This document shows, one piece after another, positions 23,417 to 34,125 of a stretch of DNA of 64,000 bases (positions are counted from its first letter, which is position 1; each line of letters begins with the position of its first letter). The translations under genes and the position numbers were made by a program. The notes beneath the pieces were generated by a model. It was not told where the DNA came from and ran no database searches. It was given only the letters and a program-made list of their open reading frames with translations. Source of the DNA: Silene conica (lineage: Eukaryota; Streptophyta; Magnoliopsida; Caryophyllales; Caryophyllaceae); assembly GCA_029255685.2 (NCBI GenBank), contig CM055313.2:26327079-26391078 (forward strand), in the 5' to 3' direction.

Positions 23417-24911
23417 TGATGAGTCATATTTATATATACTTTAATGCCTCCTCTTAGCATCTTTTGTTACGGTTCTGTGATTAGAATTGATATTTATATG
23501 TCACTTTTAGTAGAATATCGATACTTCTGTATTTTTGTGTTTAAATCTAGAATGGATGCATTTGTGAAACACAAGAGTGATATAGAGCACCATGGAATCA
23601 ACAAGACAAAGCACAAGAAGATATCCAAGAACTAAGGAAGAATAAAGGATAAGATTTGAAGCTACGCAAGCGAAAGAACAACTTCATATAACTAGTACCT
23701 AGTTATAAGGGCCATATATCAGGCTATAAAAATGATAATCAAGTGATTCTAATTGGAGGTGAAAGCTTATCCTTTTAGCTTTCCAACGCCACGAAAATCG
23801 CTTGATTTTGACAAGTAACAAAGAAATGGCGGACGTTTGAAGTTCAGTGCGCGAAGCAGGAATTACGCGCTGAGGTCCCTCGATCGAGGACAACGCATCC
23901 TCGATCGAGGAACCTTTTCTCGGGAACACGCAGCTACGGCAATAGGTCCCTCGATCGAGTACTTCTTGTCCTCGATCGAGGAACCCTTCAGCGACAGGAT
24001 TCTTTCCGGAAACCTTCCAAAGTCGCTCCTTATGTTTTATTTTATAAGGAGTCGTGCCCTTTGAGTCTCATATGCTTTTTTCGACCCTAATTTCAGTCCT
24101 CTTTCATTCTTTTAGTCTAGTTTTACAAACCCTCAAATTAAATTAGTTTTTAGTTTTATTCATCGGATCTTGCCTTCAATTACGATATTATTGTTAATCT
24201 TTCTTTATTTCTTTTTTTAATTAAGTTCTTGTTATTCCTTCATACCTTTAATTATGTTATCAATCGTTTTCCGTCTTTTCTTTGTTGTTGTCGTTGTTGT
24301 TATCATGCTTAGCTAATTTATTTGTCTAGGGTGAAAAGGGATCTAGGTGATTTGAAAGTGGAATTAAACTTTGATGATCTTTAATTGTTAAACTGCTTAT
24401 TATTATTGTTCTATTGTTGTTTTAAATCTGATTAGTTAATTACTGGCCAGGATTAGTTAATTAGTCTCACAAATTAGTCTTAAATCTGACCGTAGATTAA
24501 GACTAAGATAGGCCACAACAATTGAATAGACTGACGTAATTATAGCGACCGCATGTTAGGTTTAGATCTAAAGATTATATGAATACCGATCGGACATATG
24601 ATCTTAAATAATAATTTTGCCCAATTGAATTAGTTAAAATCCCATTCCCCTCGATAATTGCCTATGTGAACTTGATCCCTAGATCTTTCCTAATACTTGT
24701 TTACATCCTTATTTATTTATCTTGCAATTAGTTGATTAGAATCCAAAACCAATCAAAACAACCCAATTGTTACCTTAAGACGGATATAAATATTAACAAA
24801 CTGAAATTTACGACCATCTCCCTCTGAATACGATACCCTACTTACCTCTAGCTATTTGTTAGTAGTAATCTAGGATTACTTTGATTTAGGGTGACGACTT
24901 TACCCTTGTCA
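23417..24911 (+). repeat. D1 right LTR (1495 bp)
   Basis: It starts TGATGAGTCATATTT and ends ACCCTTGTCA. It is uninterrupted and so shows the empty site of the B solo LTR. Palindromes lie at 23873-23984. Confidence 0.93.
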
Positions 24912-24916
24912 AATAG

Positions 24917-26020
24917 TTACAGTTTGAATGATGCATACATGTTAATATGGTGGTGTTTGTTCTTCAAATTTTATGCCAACGTGTTTCGGAAGAAGAACGG
25001 TTGAATTTCGATGTAGTAATGTGAAATCGTAACGGAACCAAAATTTTAATAAACTTCCAAAATGTTACCTTGTTTGTACGGCATGTCATTTTAAATGTGT
25101 TCCATATTTGAGTATGAAAATTTTATGTATGATAACCTCCTAAGTTGGTTTTACAATGCTTTTGGTTTCATGTTAATAGGAGTTATATTTGGAGAGAAAT
25201 AAATCTTTTAGTTGACAGTGGTCAGATTGTTACTGCACAGTTCCGTTTTGACCCAGATTTTTGTAAAGGAAATCATTTAAAATGTGGTTATAGTTTCTGC
25301 ATGATTCCAACTCCACTGTTTAGAATATTCGTTCACGTTTTCAAAATGATAAGCCTTGTAAAATCTTATCGAGTCATTATTTAATGGGATTTTTGCAAGT
25401 TGCCCAAATTTTTTTTTCCAATGAATTGCTGTAAAGTTCCTGTCGAGGCCAACTGAGTTGTAAAAGTTGTTATAAATAACCCCCTTGAGATATGCATTCG
25501 ATTCTTTTTCCTATAGTTAGCTAATTCATTATATTTTCTAAAAACTATAATATCTCGCAAGTTAGATGAGTGGTTCTTTAATTATAATTTTTGTAAGTGG
25601 CTGCATAATGTTTAACTGGCAAAATTGTGGGTTATGTAAGTTTCATGTAAAGGTTTAATGAAATGTGAATTATGTGTTTTGACTACGCGATATCCTGATA
25701 TAGCATTAATAACATGAATAGTAGACATATGATATGAATATGAACCTTACTATATGATAATGTAACCTTGCTCAATTTCGTCAAGTTTCATATAAAATAG
25801 TTTCTATTATACCGACGCTCTTACTTTCTAGTATTATGACCTCAAAATAATGATGTGATATTCGTATGTGATCTTAAAATCATGGTTATTAGCATGGTGT
25901 CATGAGTAAAAGTTATATATAAATCTAATTGTTATAATTAATTGTGATTAATTGAACAATGTGGATCTCGTTGGTGTTCTTTCGTATATTAATGGTATAT
26001 CTCTGATTAGTTCCATGTGA
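24917..26020 (+). mobile_element. Interior of the large B element, segment 3 (non-coding)
   Basis: AT-rich sequence between D1 and the second CACTA element. The frame at 25145-25384 (79 aa) shows no domain and is probably chance. Confidence 0.5.
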
Positions 26021-26153
26021 TTACACTAGTAGAAAAATATTTATTTGCTGCTCTCTATTTGCGGCTTTTTATCCAAATAGCAGCAAATAAATGTACCAAT
26101 TACCACCCCTCCTTTATATTAATGAAAAAAAAAGAAAAAAGAAAATAAAATAA

Positions 26154-26400
26154 TTAAAACAAACGCAGCAAATACTTTACATTCCATATACCGCAATCTA
26201 CAATCACCCTCACATATAATCCATATACCGCGCCTTGTTCCCAAAACACACAGTAAATTTTAATTACAAAATCCACCACCACCGCGACTATTAAACCACC
26301 GCCGGAATTTGACCTTCCATCGCCGCGTGCCTCACCAGTTTTAATCCAACTCGCCGAAACCATCATCCTCTTCGTTTATTTGGATATTAGGTATGTAATC
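26154..26400 (+). other. Possible captured exon near the left end of CACTA 2
   Basis: On the plus strand the frame through 26270-26390 encodes a Pro/Ser-rich stretch (for example IKPPPEFDLPSPRASPV) ending near a GTATGT donor-like site. It could be the 5' exon of a captured host gene or of the Ulp1-like gene itself. No ATG in frame supports it. Confidence 0.25.
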
Positions 26401-27359
26401 CAGTATTAATTATAGGGTTTTAGTGTGATTGATTTACTACATTGTTTGTTGTAATTTTTAGTTAATTTTGTAGAATGATTATGATTATCTCTATGTTTAT
26501 GCAATAATTGAACAATTGTATGAAATTCATAAATCAATTTTAGGGTTTTAGAGTGATGGATTGCAATCTTGCAGTTTTTAATAATTAGTATTGCAGAATT
26601 TAGTATTGCAGAATGAAAAAAGAGCGCAATGTAAAATAAAGTTTTGATTTCGATGTCAAGAAAAGTGTGGATTAGTCATAATAGTAAGAAAGCGGGAGGT
26701 ATTTGGATACTCTGATTCTCTTAGCCATAATAGTATTGTTGTTTTTGTGTCTATCGTATTGCTGTTTTAGTGTGGATTAGTCACAATAGTATTGAAAGCA
26801 AATCCCCTGTACTTGGTAATGAAAGCAAATCCCCTGTACTTCCCATCTTTATTCTTGATAATCTAAACAAAACCCATTTCAAATTATCAAAAACCCCTCT
26901 TACAGTAATGCATTACACTTCTTTTCTGGTGTATCTTATGTTTTTACCTGACTTGTGGATAAGGCGGGTGCCCACACAATTGTATCTAGGAATTATAATA
27001 ATTTCTTGTAAGCTTATAGACAATAAACATTACCTCAGCGCCCTTAACAGTCCCGCATTCACTAAAAACCTTCTTTAAGTCATCAGGAGTGTAAGACCAT
27101 GGAAAATTAAACACAAAAAGCTTCCTTTTTTTAGACTTATCTTGGGTTTGATATGGGTATGCAAATGGTATGTAGCATAAAATGAATGGGGCAGGGAGCC
27201 AAGTAGTTGCTATTTTGTTTGCTACTGGGATGATGCGTTTTCATTTTAGAGTACAGTGGGGCATTTGGTGAGTAGGCTGGCAGTAGGATGCTTATTGCTG
27301 GCTGGAATTGACTTGGAGCATTTCATTTGGATGTGCACTGGGTATGGCTGCAACCCAAT

Positions 27360-28290
27360 GTTCAAATAAGAGTTCGAAGTGCTTAAATCAGATCTTTAGA
27401 CGCGATCTCTGATCGTGTTGAACGGAGACTACATGGAATTTTCATAGGGCATTTTTTTGCTTTCGAATACCTTGTATTAGAAGTATAGGAGCTACGTTCG
27501 TTTTGGATACTACTCAATTCCCGCCTTTGGGCAGTGCACACACTGCGTCTGTTAAGGATGCTCGGGTGTGCAGTGACCAGAGATTGGGCATTGGAGTCGC
27601 TGGGACGTAGTGCGGGCCTCTTGCAGAGGCAGTAGGTAGTGCGTTTTCGCACTGGCTGCTGTGGCTGGGGGTGGGATGCATCACAACAGAACAGTAGCGT
27701 ATCGCTTCTGAGTAATAAGCTGCTGACTGTTGCGAGTTGTAGGTATGACTGTGAATGAAGAAGTAGACTAGCGGATATGGAGCTGGAGTATGTAGGGTAT
27801 TCGGAATAAGGCAGAGATTGTCATGTCGGTCTTGTGCAGCGGTTGGCTACGGGCTGTTTTGTGCAGTTCGTGAGGAGCACTGTTGCAGGATGGTTGCAGC
27901 TGCACTTTGGGGTCTGATAGTTGCGAGCTCTTGGCTTTCTGTGCTTGCTTGGGGCTGTACTTTTGGATAAAACAAAGTGGCCGTGTAGCACTTTTGAACA
28001 AATCAGATTGTTATTTGTAGTACTGGATGTTTTGCATAAATGATGGATTTGGCACATGTTGAGCGAATAGGGGCTGGCTACTTGATAATTAGCTGGATGA
28101 TATTGGTTTGGAGCATTGGCTTAGGCGTACAGTGGGAATGCACTGTCCATTGGTTAAATGCTTTCAAGGAATAAGTGTACGAGGTGCTATTATAAGTAGT
28201 TCTTTTGTTGCGATCTCTGGTCGTGCAGTACGGTAGACTACTACGAGCTATAATGGGGCAATCTTAGATTGTTTTCGAATTCCTTGTATT
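27360..28290. other. GC-richer interior block with imperfect direct repeats
   Basis: A 'GCGATCTCTGATCGTG' motif near 27399 recurs as 'GCGATCTCTGGTCGTG' near 28210, each followed by related sequence (ACGGAGACTAC versus ACGGTAGACTAC) and a CCTTGTATTAG motif. This suggests a duplicated captured fragment. No coding function is recognised. Confidence 0.4.
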
Positions 28291-28597
28291 AGCAGTAGTC
28301 TCATAATGTATATTTGTTTTTGATATATTTTATACTTACCTTTTAATTAAATATTTTAATTTATCCTACGTTAATACTTAGGTAGGATGTTAAGAACCTT
28401 AATCTTACTTGGATCATCTTAAGTACATTGGAATAGGAATAATGTAGTGCTGAAACATATGCACTGAGCATACTTGTCAACAATGCTCAAAGTCCCAAAG
28501 GTTCAATCGAAATACAATGAATCAATGAATGTGCCTAACAATGTCATGTTATGTATTTAGTCATAAACAAAATTGAGGTTTGTTGAGTGTACTTGTT

Positions 28598-30129
28598 GGG
28601 ACAATGGTTGATGGAGAGACCTATAACATTAAGTTGGATGCCGACTTTTTTTATTACAACAATGATGGAAAGGCGGAAGTATACAAAGATGATCTAAAGC
28701 AATTTCTCGAGGGGTGTGAGCTTAATATCCCAGTCATTCAAATTTTCATAGTGTTTGCTTGTTTACTTGATAGGTGTTTGCAGTCAGTTCATAGATTTAT
28801 GGTTGTATGTTTGCTTGTTTACTTGATGGGTTGTTTGCAGTGATGCAATTAGTTTTCATTCCTTTAATTTGCAATTAGTTTTCATTCCTTTAATTAATTT
28901 GATCAGATTTAATATAATGTCCCACTAGACCGGCTTGTGAACTAAGGTTGCTGATATGTTTTACATGCAGTAAACATTGGCTTCTACTCGCTATTTCTCC
29001 ACAAACGTATACCATATACGAGTTTGACTCAGCAACCCTTAAAGAAGGTCGTAAGTTGTATATGAAGATGGTAGTTCTAAGGCAAGTAATTGTAGTATAA
29101 GCTTTTCTTATTTATGTTATATAGCCTACAGCATGAGCGTCACTTATATAACTTCACTTGTAATTTTTTTTTATTGTAGCTCCCTAAAAAGATACAAAAT
29201 GTCGGGTGGTGAAATAAAGGTGAAAAGGAATGAGCCATTGTGGAAATCTGTAAAGGTGACCGATTAATAAATTTCATAATACTTTAAGCTCATTTTTATT
29301 ATTTATTATTAGCTCGTATTTCAATTACAACTATCTCATCTAAATTTTATTTGTTTTAGTGCCCTCAACAAAACGAGCGCTTCAAGTCGGGCAATTTTGT
29401 GATGCGTTTCATGTATGACATAGTGAAGATTTGCACAACTATAACTGATTTGGAGAAGGTATGTGTCATTTTCTTCCGTTTATGTAGCTCTATCATTCGT
29501 CGGGTAAAAATGCAATGTAGCCAATCAATATCAAAACTATTTACACAAATGGTTTCAACTTTGAACCACTACTCATCATTGACTCATTCTACTGCCAACT
29601 TATTAATGGTTAGCAAGCACCAAATCGTGTACTTGTAAATCACACATTCTGCTTTAGGATTCAAAACTTTGCTTCTCTTTCTCCTGGTGTTTATTTTCAA
29701 TTTGTTTGCTTCTAGGGGTGTGGTCAGAGGAAAAAAAGGCTGGAAGTTGCATTTATCTCCTTCACAAACAAACTACCCACTCCATTGCCGTCTCGTGTTT
29801 AAAGGGTGGAGTAAACTTTACTCCCTGATGTTGTATTACACCATATAATTGGCTAAGAGGAAGGAATCATTAAATTAGCCTTCTTATTCACCAATCCCAG
29901 CACCTTTGAACTGTACTTGCAGCCAAAAAATATGTGATTTTTTATTCTTGTTCAATTCAATAAGATCATGAAACATTCTGATTTTTTATCTCTTATTTTT
30001 TTGCTCATACTTTTTGTTATGTTATATTTAGGTTTTCAACTCGGAAGGAAAGGAGTCGTACTCGGATTGTCAGATCAATGAAGTGCGGGATAAATGGGCT
30101 ACGTACTTCACTAGTCGATGTATTACTTA
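28598..30129 (+). pseudogene. Ulp1-like (C48) protease remnant with catalytic Cys replaced by Ser
   Basis: Five plus-strand exon-like blocks match the Ulp1 domain in order: 28598-28745 (DGKAEVYKDDLKQFLEGCEL); 28970 to about 29085 with the catalytic His in HWLLLAISPQ and the Asp in YEFDSATL; 29180-29255 ending in WKSVK before a GTGACC donor; 29361 to about 29430 with CPQQNERFKSGNFVMRFM; and 30031-30129, ending EVRDKWATYF and a TAG stop. In active relatives the residue before GNFVMRF-like sequence is Cys (ECGYYVMRY in the CACTA at 9552); here it is Ser. The product would therefore lack normal peptidase activity. Exon limits are by eye, but acceptor and donor dinucleotides fit. Confidence 0.7.
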
Positions 30130-30389
30130 GTCCTTAACTTGAGAATCATTGTAAGAATTTGCTTTCTAGATGATTACGAGACATCATTTTCTACTTTTGA
30201 TAATTTTGTTGACGTTAGTGGTGAAGACAATGTTGATGGTAGTGGTTGTAACTTGTAAGAAGTGTATTGAATGTACTTGTTATGGTTATATATATAATGG
30301 TATTTCGGTTGACTTTGGAAGTTTTTGTGTATAGGTGTATTTGGGCGAAGACAGCCCGTTAAAATTTTTTTTTTTTTAAAATAAAATAC

Positions 30390-30692
30390 TATTTGCGGCT
30401 CCTTTGCAAAAAAAGCGCCTCAAATAAATGTATTTATTTGCTGCTCACTCTCAAAAAACGCAGCAAATAAATGTACTTATTTGCTGCTCCACCTTCAAAA
30501 AACGCAGCAAATAAGGATATTTATTTGCTGCGTTTTTTTTGAAGGTGGAGCAGCAAATAGCCATTTATTTGCTGCGTTTTTCTACCGCCGCAAATAAATA
30601 TTCTATTTGCTGCCCCCTTATTTGCTGCTACACTAAAAACGCAGCAATTAGGCCTTTATATGGAGCAGCAAATAAATATTTTTCTACTAGTG
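30390..30692. repeat. Right subterminal inverted repeats of CACTA 2
   Basis: TATTTGCTGC and GCAGCAAATA alternate at least eight times in both orientations and can fold into long hairpins. The left end has fewer copies (26040-26090). Confidence 0.9.
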
Positions 30693-30889
30693 TTATAATC
30701 TTTTTTTTTAGTATACTGTTATGCCATAAAGTGAGTTACATATTGCTATAATCTGATCACGATGTATTGAATTATTAGTTGGTTGATATGTGACTTATGG
30801 AAGTACTAGTCTTGTGAATTCGTTTGTATCGTTAAAACCTTCATAATTCATGAAGTACAAGAACAGTGTTTTTGTAAAGAAAAGTCAGA

Positions 30890-32992
30890 ATGTCTCCGTG
30901 TAGTCAATTCTTCAAAGATTGTTGGAGTATTGTGGGGAATGATGTGGTTTCTGCAATTCAATCAGTGTTCCAGAGTGGGCAGTTATTGAAATAGTGCAAC
31001 AATACTATTATTTCTCTGATACCAAAAGTTGATATGCCTGAGAATGTATCGCAATTCAGGCCAATTGCCTGTTGCAACACTCTCTATAAGTGTCTTTCGA
31101 AGGTGATTTGTCAAAGATTGAGGGGCATTTTACCTGATATCATTTGTCAGTCCCAGAGTGCGTTTATAAAAGGGAGGGACATTGTAGGAAACATTCTTAT
31201 TTGTCAGGATTTGATAAGGCTGTATAATCGGAAGTCTTGTTCTCCTAGAGTGCTAATGAAGCTGGATATGCAGAAGGCTTACGATTCAATTGAGTGGTCT
31301 TTTATGGAAGAAGTGCTGAAGGCCTTGGATTTCCCTGAGAAAATGGTGCACATCATTATGCAATGTGTTACTACCCCTTCTTATTCGTTGGCCTTGAATG
31401 GTGAGATTTTTGGGTTTTTTAAGGGTCAAATAGGATTGAGACAGGGTGACCCATTGTCCCCTCTCTTATTTACTCTCTGTCTGGAGTATCTAAGTAGAAT
31501 CTTGAACATTATACAGGAGCATGAGCAGTTTAGGTTTCATCCTCTTTGCCAAAGAGTGGGACTTAATCATCTGTGTTTTGTAGATGATCTTATCCTATTC
31601 TGTAGAGGGGATAGAGCCTCAATTGATTTGTTGTTGAATAGTTTTAATTATTTTTCAAAGGCGTCTGGGCTAAATCTGAATAGAAGCAAGTCCCAGTTCT
31701 ATTGTAATGGAGTGGATGATAGTGTGATTCAGGGGTTAGAGCAGGCCAGTGGTATGCAGAGAGGGAGGGTTCCTTTCAAATATTTAGGCGTGAATGTGTC
31801 TACGAAGAGACTGTCTGTTCTGGAGTGTGACAGTTTGGTAGAGAATGTGGTTAGTAGAAGGGGGATGGGGACAAGGCATTTGTCGTATGCAGGCAGATTG
31901 GTTTTGATTAAATCTTTGCTCAGTACTCTTCATAATTATTGGGCAAGGATTTTTATCTTACCCAAGTCCATGTTAAAAAAGATTGAGGCTATTTGTAGAT
32001 CCTATCTATGGCATGGAAGAGATACGAGTGAGAGCCCTGCTCTAGTAGCTTGGGAGACAATCTGCAGGCCTAAAAAGAAAGGCGGCTTGGGTATTTGTAA
32101 TCTGATGAACTGGAATGTGGCAGCAATTGGAAAGTATGTCTGGTGGATTGAGAAGAAGGCAGACCACTTATGGGTAAAATGGGTCCATGCCATTTATATC
32201 AAAAGGAGCATTTGGAAAGATTATGAACCTACAATCAATTCTAGTTGGGCATGGAGGAAGATCTGTCAAACCAAGGGAAGATTGAAGGATTTCATTTGGG
32301 CACAGAATCAGAATTACATTATCAGCTCTGCGTATAAATGGTTGCAACCTATTGTAAGTGAGGTTGATTGGTATCCTTGGAGCCAGAATAACTGGACTAT
32401 CCCAAAGCACTTGTTTATTGGCTGGTTGGTAGCTCAGGAGAGATTGCTTACGCAAGACAGAATGGTGATGATGCGTATCTGCAATGTGAATGAATGTTAT
32501 CTGTGTGGTGTCCAGATTGAAAGCCATGCTCACTTATTCTTTGAGTGTGACTTCAGTAGCAGATGTAGACAGGAAGTAATGAAATGGAGTAAACTACAAA
32601 TTCCTGTAACTGATTGCATAGGCAGATGGACCAGAGAGAGATACAGGTCTTTGTGCAAAAAGAAAATTGTTGGGATGATCATGAATGCGTTGATATACCA
32701 TTTATGGTGGAGCAGGAACAAATGTAGAATTGATGGGTATGTAAGGAGACCAGAGAGAGTTGCTTGGACAGTCCTACAGGATGTTCAGGCTAGGCTACAT
32801 AAGTGTACGGTTAAGAGAAAGAGCAGAGTAGTCCTTGATTGGATTGAAAGTCTTAAGAATGTTAGTGTGAATTAGACAAACGGGTTGGTATTCCCAAGTT
32901 GTCGAAAAGTTAGTAGGGTGTAATATTTTGATCTTTAATGACAAGCTTACTTTTTCCCAAAAATAAAAAATAAATAAAAAATAAATAAAAAA
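30890..32992 (+). mobile_element. 5'-truncated L1-type LINE
   Basis: Homology begins inside ORF2 just before the reverse transcriptase core and runs through the stop at 32875 to a short 3' UTR and an A-rich (AAATA) tail. The endonuclease and ORF1 are missing. Truncation from the 5' end and an A-rich 3' end are typical of LINE insertion. I found no clear TSD. Confidence 0.88.
31034..32875 (+). CDS. LINE ORF2 fragment: reverse transcriptase and zf-RVT domain (613 aa open)
   Basis: The RT core starts with FRPIACCNTLYKCLSKVI and SQSAFIKGR. Motif A is MKLDMQKAYDS (catalytic Asp near residue 78), then LRQGDPLSPLLF (about 135-146) and the catalytic FVDDLILF (182-189), where FADD is more usual. A long connection region leads to a zf-RVT-type zinc motif near residues 487-510 (CYLCGV...ESHAHLFFEC). 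The true frame extends upstream to about 30893 but is broken by a TAG at 30992-30994 (QLLK*CNNT), so the ATG at 31034 is not a natural start. The 613-codon frame without further breaks points to fairly recent insertion. The RT would copy LINE RNA at a nicked target; this copy lacks the endonuclease. Confidence 0.93.
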   Translation: MPENVSQFRPIACCNTLYKCLSKVICQRLRGILPDIICQSQSAFIKGRDIVGNILICQDLIRLYNRKSCSPRVLMKLDMQKAYDSIEWSFMEEVLKALDFPEKMVHIIMQCVTTPSYSLALNGEIFGFFKGQIGLRQGDPLSPLLFTLCLEYLSRILNIIQEHEQFRFHPLCQRVGLNHLCFVDDLILFCRGDRASIDLLLNSFNYFSKASGLNLNRSKSQFYCNGVDDSVIQGLEQASGMQRGRVPFKYLGVNVSTKRLSVLECDSLVENVVSRRGMGTRHLSYAGRLVLIKSLLSTLHNYWARIFILPKSMLKKIEAICRSYLWHGRDTSESPALVAWETICRPKKKGGLGICNLMNWNVAAIGKYVWWIEKKADHLWVKWVHAIYIKRSIWKDYEPTINSSWAWRKICQTKGRLKDFIWAQNQNYIISSAYKWLQPIVSEVDWYPWSQNNWTIPKHLFIGWLVAQERLLTQDRMVMMRICNVNECYLCGVQIESHAHLFFECDFSSRCRQEVMKWSKLQIPVTDCIGRWTRERYRSLCKKKIVGMIMNALIYHLWWSRNKCRIDGYVRRPERVAWTVLQDVQARLHKCTVKRKSRVVLDWIESLKNVSVN

Positions 32993-33089
32993 TTGTCTTT
33001 TGACTCGAGTTTATAAATTGCCACAAATTACCATCTCAATGTTTCGAAAGTTTCAAAATGTTTTCAAAGTAAAGATTATCCATGACAAC

Positions 33090-34117
33090 TAGATGTGTCA
33101 AAACCTGACCCGACCCGAAAATCGACCGTAACCCGACCCGTAAATAACCCGGCTTTTTAACCCGAACCCGAAAGATACCCGAACCCGTTTTGACCCGTAA
33201 ATAACGGGTCAAAACCCGACCCGCAGCGGGTTGACCATTGGGTCAAGACAATATATCATTTTTAAAATATACAATGTCATATAGGTATTGATGACTTATA
33301 AATTTTTGAGGAGAAATATGCGATATGTCACATCATCACCTCAAACAACATGCCACGTCATTATCTCAAAGTGTGTGTCACACCATCATTTTTACCATAG
33401 TACGTTGAATTGCATTCCACGGCAGCACCATTAACGCATTACCTCGTACCACATGCCATGTCATCCCATCGAAGTATGTGTCACGTCGTCACTTTTAGTG
33501 TAGTACGTCAAGTTACATTCCTCGTTAGCACTGTCACCTCATTATTTCGATGGACTACATGTCACGTCATCACATTGAAATGCGTGCCACACTGTCACTT
33601 ACACCTCATTCCACACCATCATTGCCACCTCATCGGCTAGGCTCACATGTCACATCATCACCTCGAAGTGTGTGTTATACCGTCACTTTCACCGTATTTC
33701 ATCGAACTGAACCGCACTTCGCGTCAACACTGCCACCTCATCACCTCAGATCACATGTCACGTCATCATTGTTATCTTATTCGAGTCTAATTATCGTACT
33801 TAGCTAGTTAATGAGGGTGATGATGACGATAACGATGGTGATTTTGGTGGTGATGGCGAAAATGGTGACATTATGTTGATTAAGACGAGTAAGAGGAGAG
33901 AAAACGTATAAAGGGTATAAATTACGATATAAAAAATGTATTAAAAGATGCGAGGAAAAGATGTTGATTGACCCGTATTTTTACCTGAACCCGACCCGGA
34001 ACCCGTATAGACTTGACCCGTATTTTACCCGACCCGAAATACACCCGACCCATATTTTACCCGAACCCCTATCTACCCGACCCGTAACCCGCCCGTTCGA
34101 CCCGTTTGACAGGTCTA
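33090..34117. mobile_element. Non-autonomous hAT-like element with GACCCG-rich ends (1028 bp)
   Basis: The termini are TAGATGTGTCAAAACCTGAC and, inverted, TAGACCTGTCAAACGGGTCG, with perfect 8-bp TSDs ATGACAAC (33082-33089 and 34118-34125). Both ends carry dense GACCCG/CGGGTC repeats, while the centre is a degenerate tandem array. No transposase. Confidence 0.92.
33330..33775. repeat. Degenerate tandem repeat, about 90-105 bp unit, inside the hAT element
   Basis: A core ATGTCACGTCATCAC / GAAGTGTGTGTCACAC recurs near 33350, 33453, 33558, 33648 and 33744. The reading frames through it are by-products of the repeat. Confidence 0.75.
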
Positions 34118-34125
34118 ATGACAAC

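Larger units (their letters stand above)
17169..24911 (+). mobile_element. D1: Athila/Tat-like non-autonomous LTR retrotransposon
   Basis: Two LTRs of about 1.49 kb (TGATGAGTCAT...CCCTTGTCA) flank a 2.37-kb interior that has a tRNA-Asp primer site, a short gag-like frame and a polypurine tract but no protease, integrase or reverse transcriptase. The 5-bp flanks AACAG (17164-17168) and AATAG (24912-24916) fit a TSD with one change. It lies in the interior of the B element, and its left LTR carries a later B solo LTR. The structure suggests a large retrotransposon derivative mobilised by proteins from elsewhere. Confidence 0.9.
26024..30692. mobile_element. Non-autonomous CACTA transposon, 4.67 kb, carrying Ulp1-like exons
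   Basis: Both ends read CACTAGTAGAAAAATATTTA as inverted repeats, with a 3-bp TSD TTA (26021-26023 and 30693-30695). Subterminal TTTGCTGC/GCAGCAAA repeats are dense at the right end (30390-30692). No TNP2, DUF4218 or DUF4216 sequence is present. The interior holds a plus-strand Ulp1-like gene remnant and a GC-richer block (27360-28290) of unknown origin. Confidence 0.93.

Noticed and set aside
32002..32721. Minus-strand frames overlapping the LINE
   Set aside because: Shadows of the LINE ORF2 in other frames.
33410..33807. His/Ser-rich frames in the hAT element
   Set aside because: They follow the degenerate tandem repeat and have no start context or domain.
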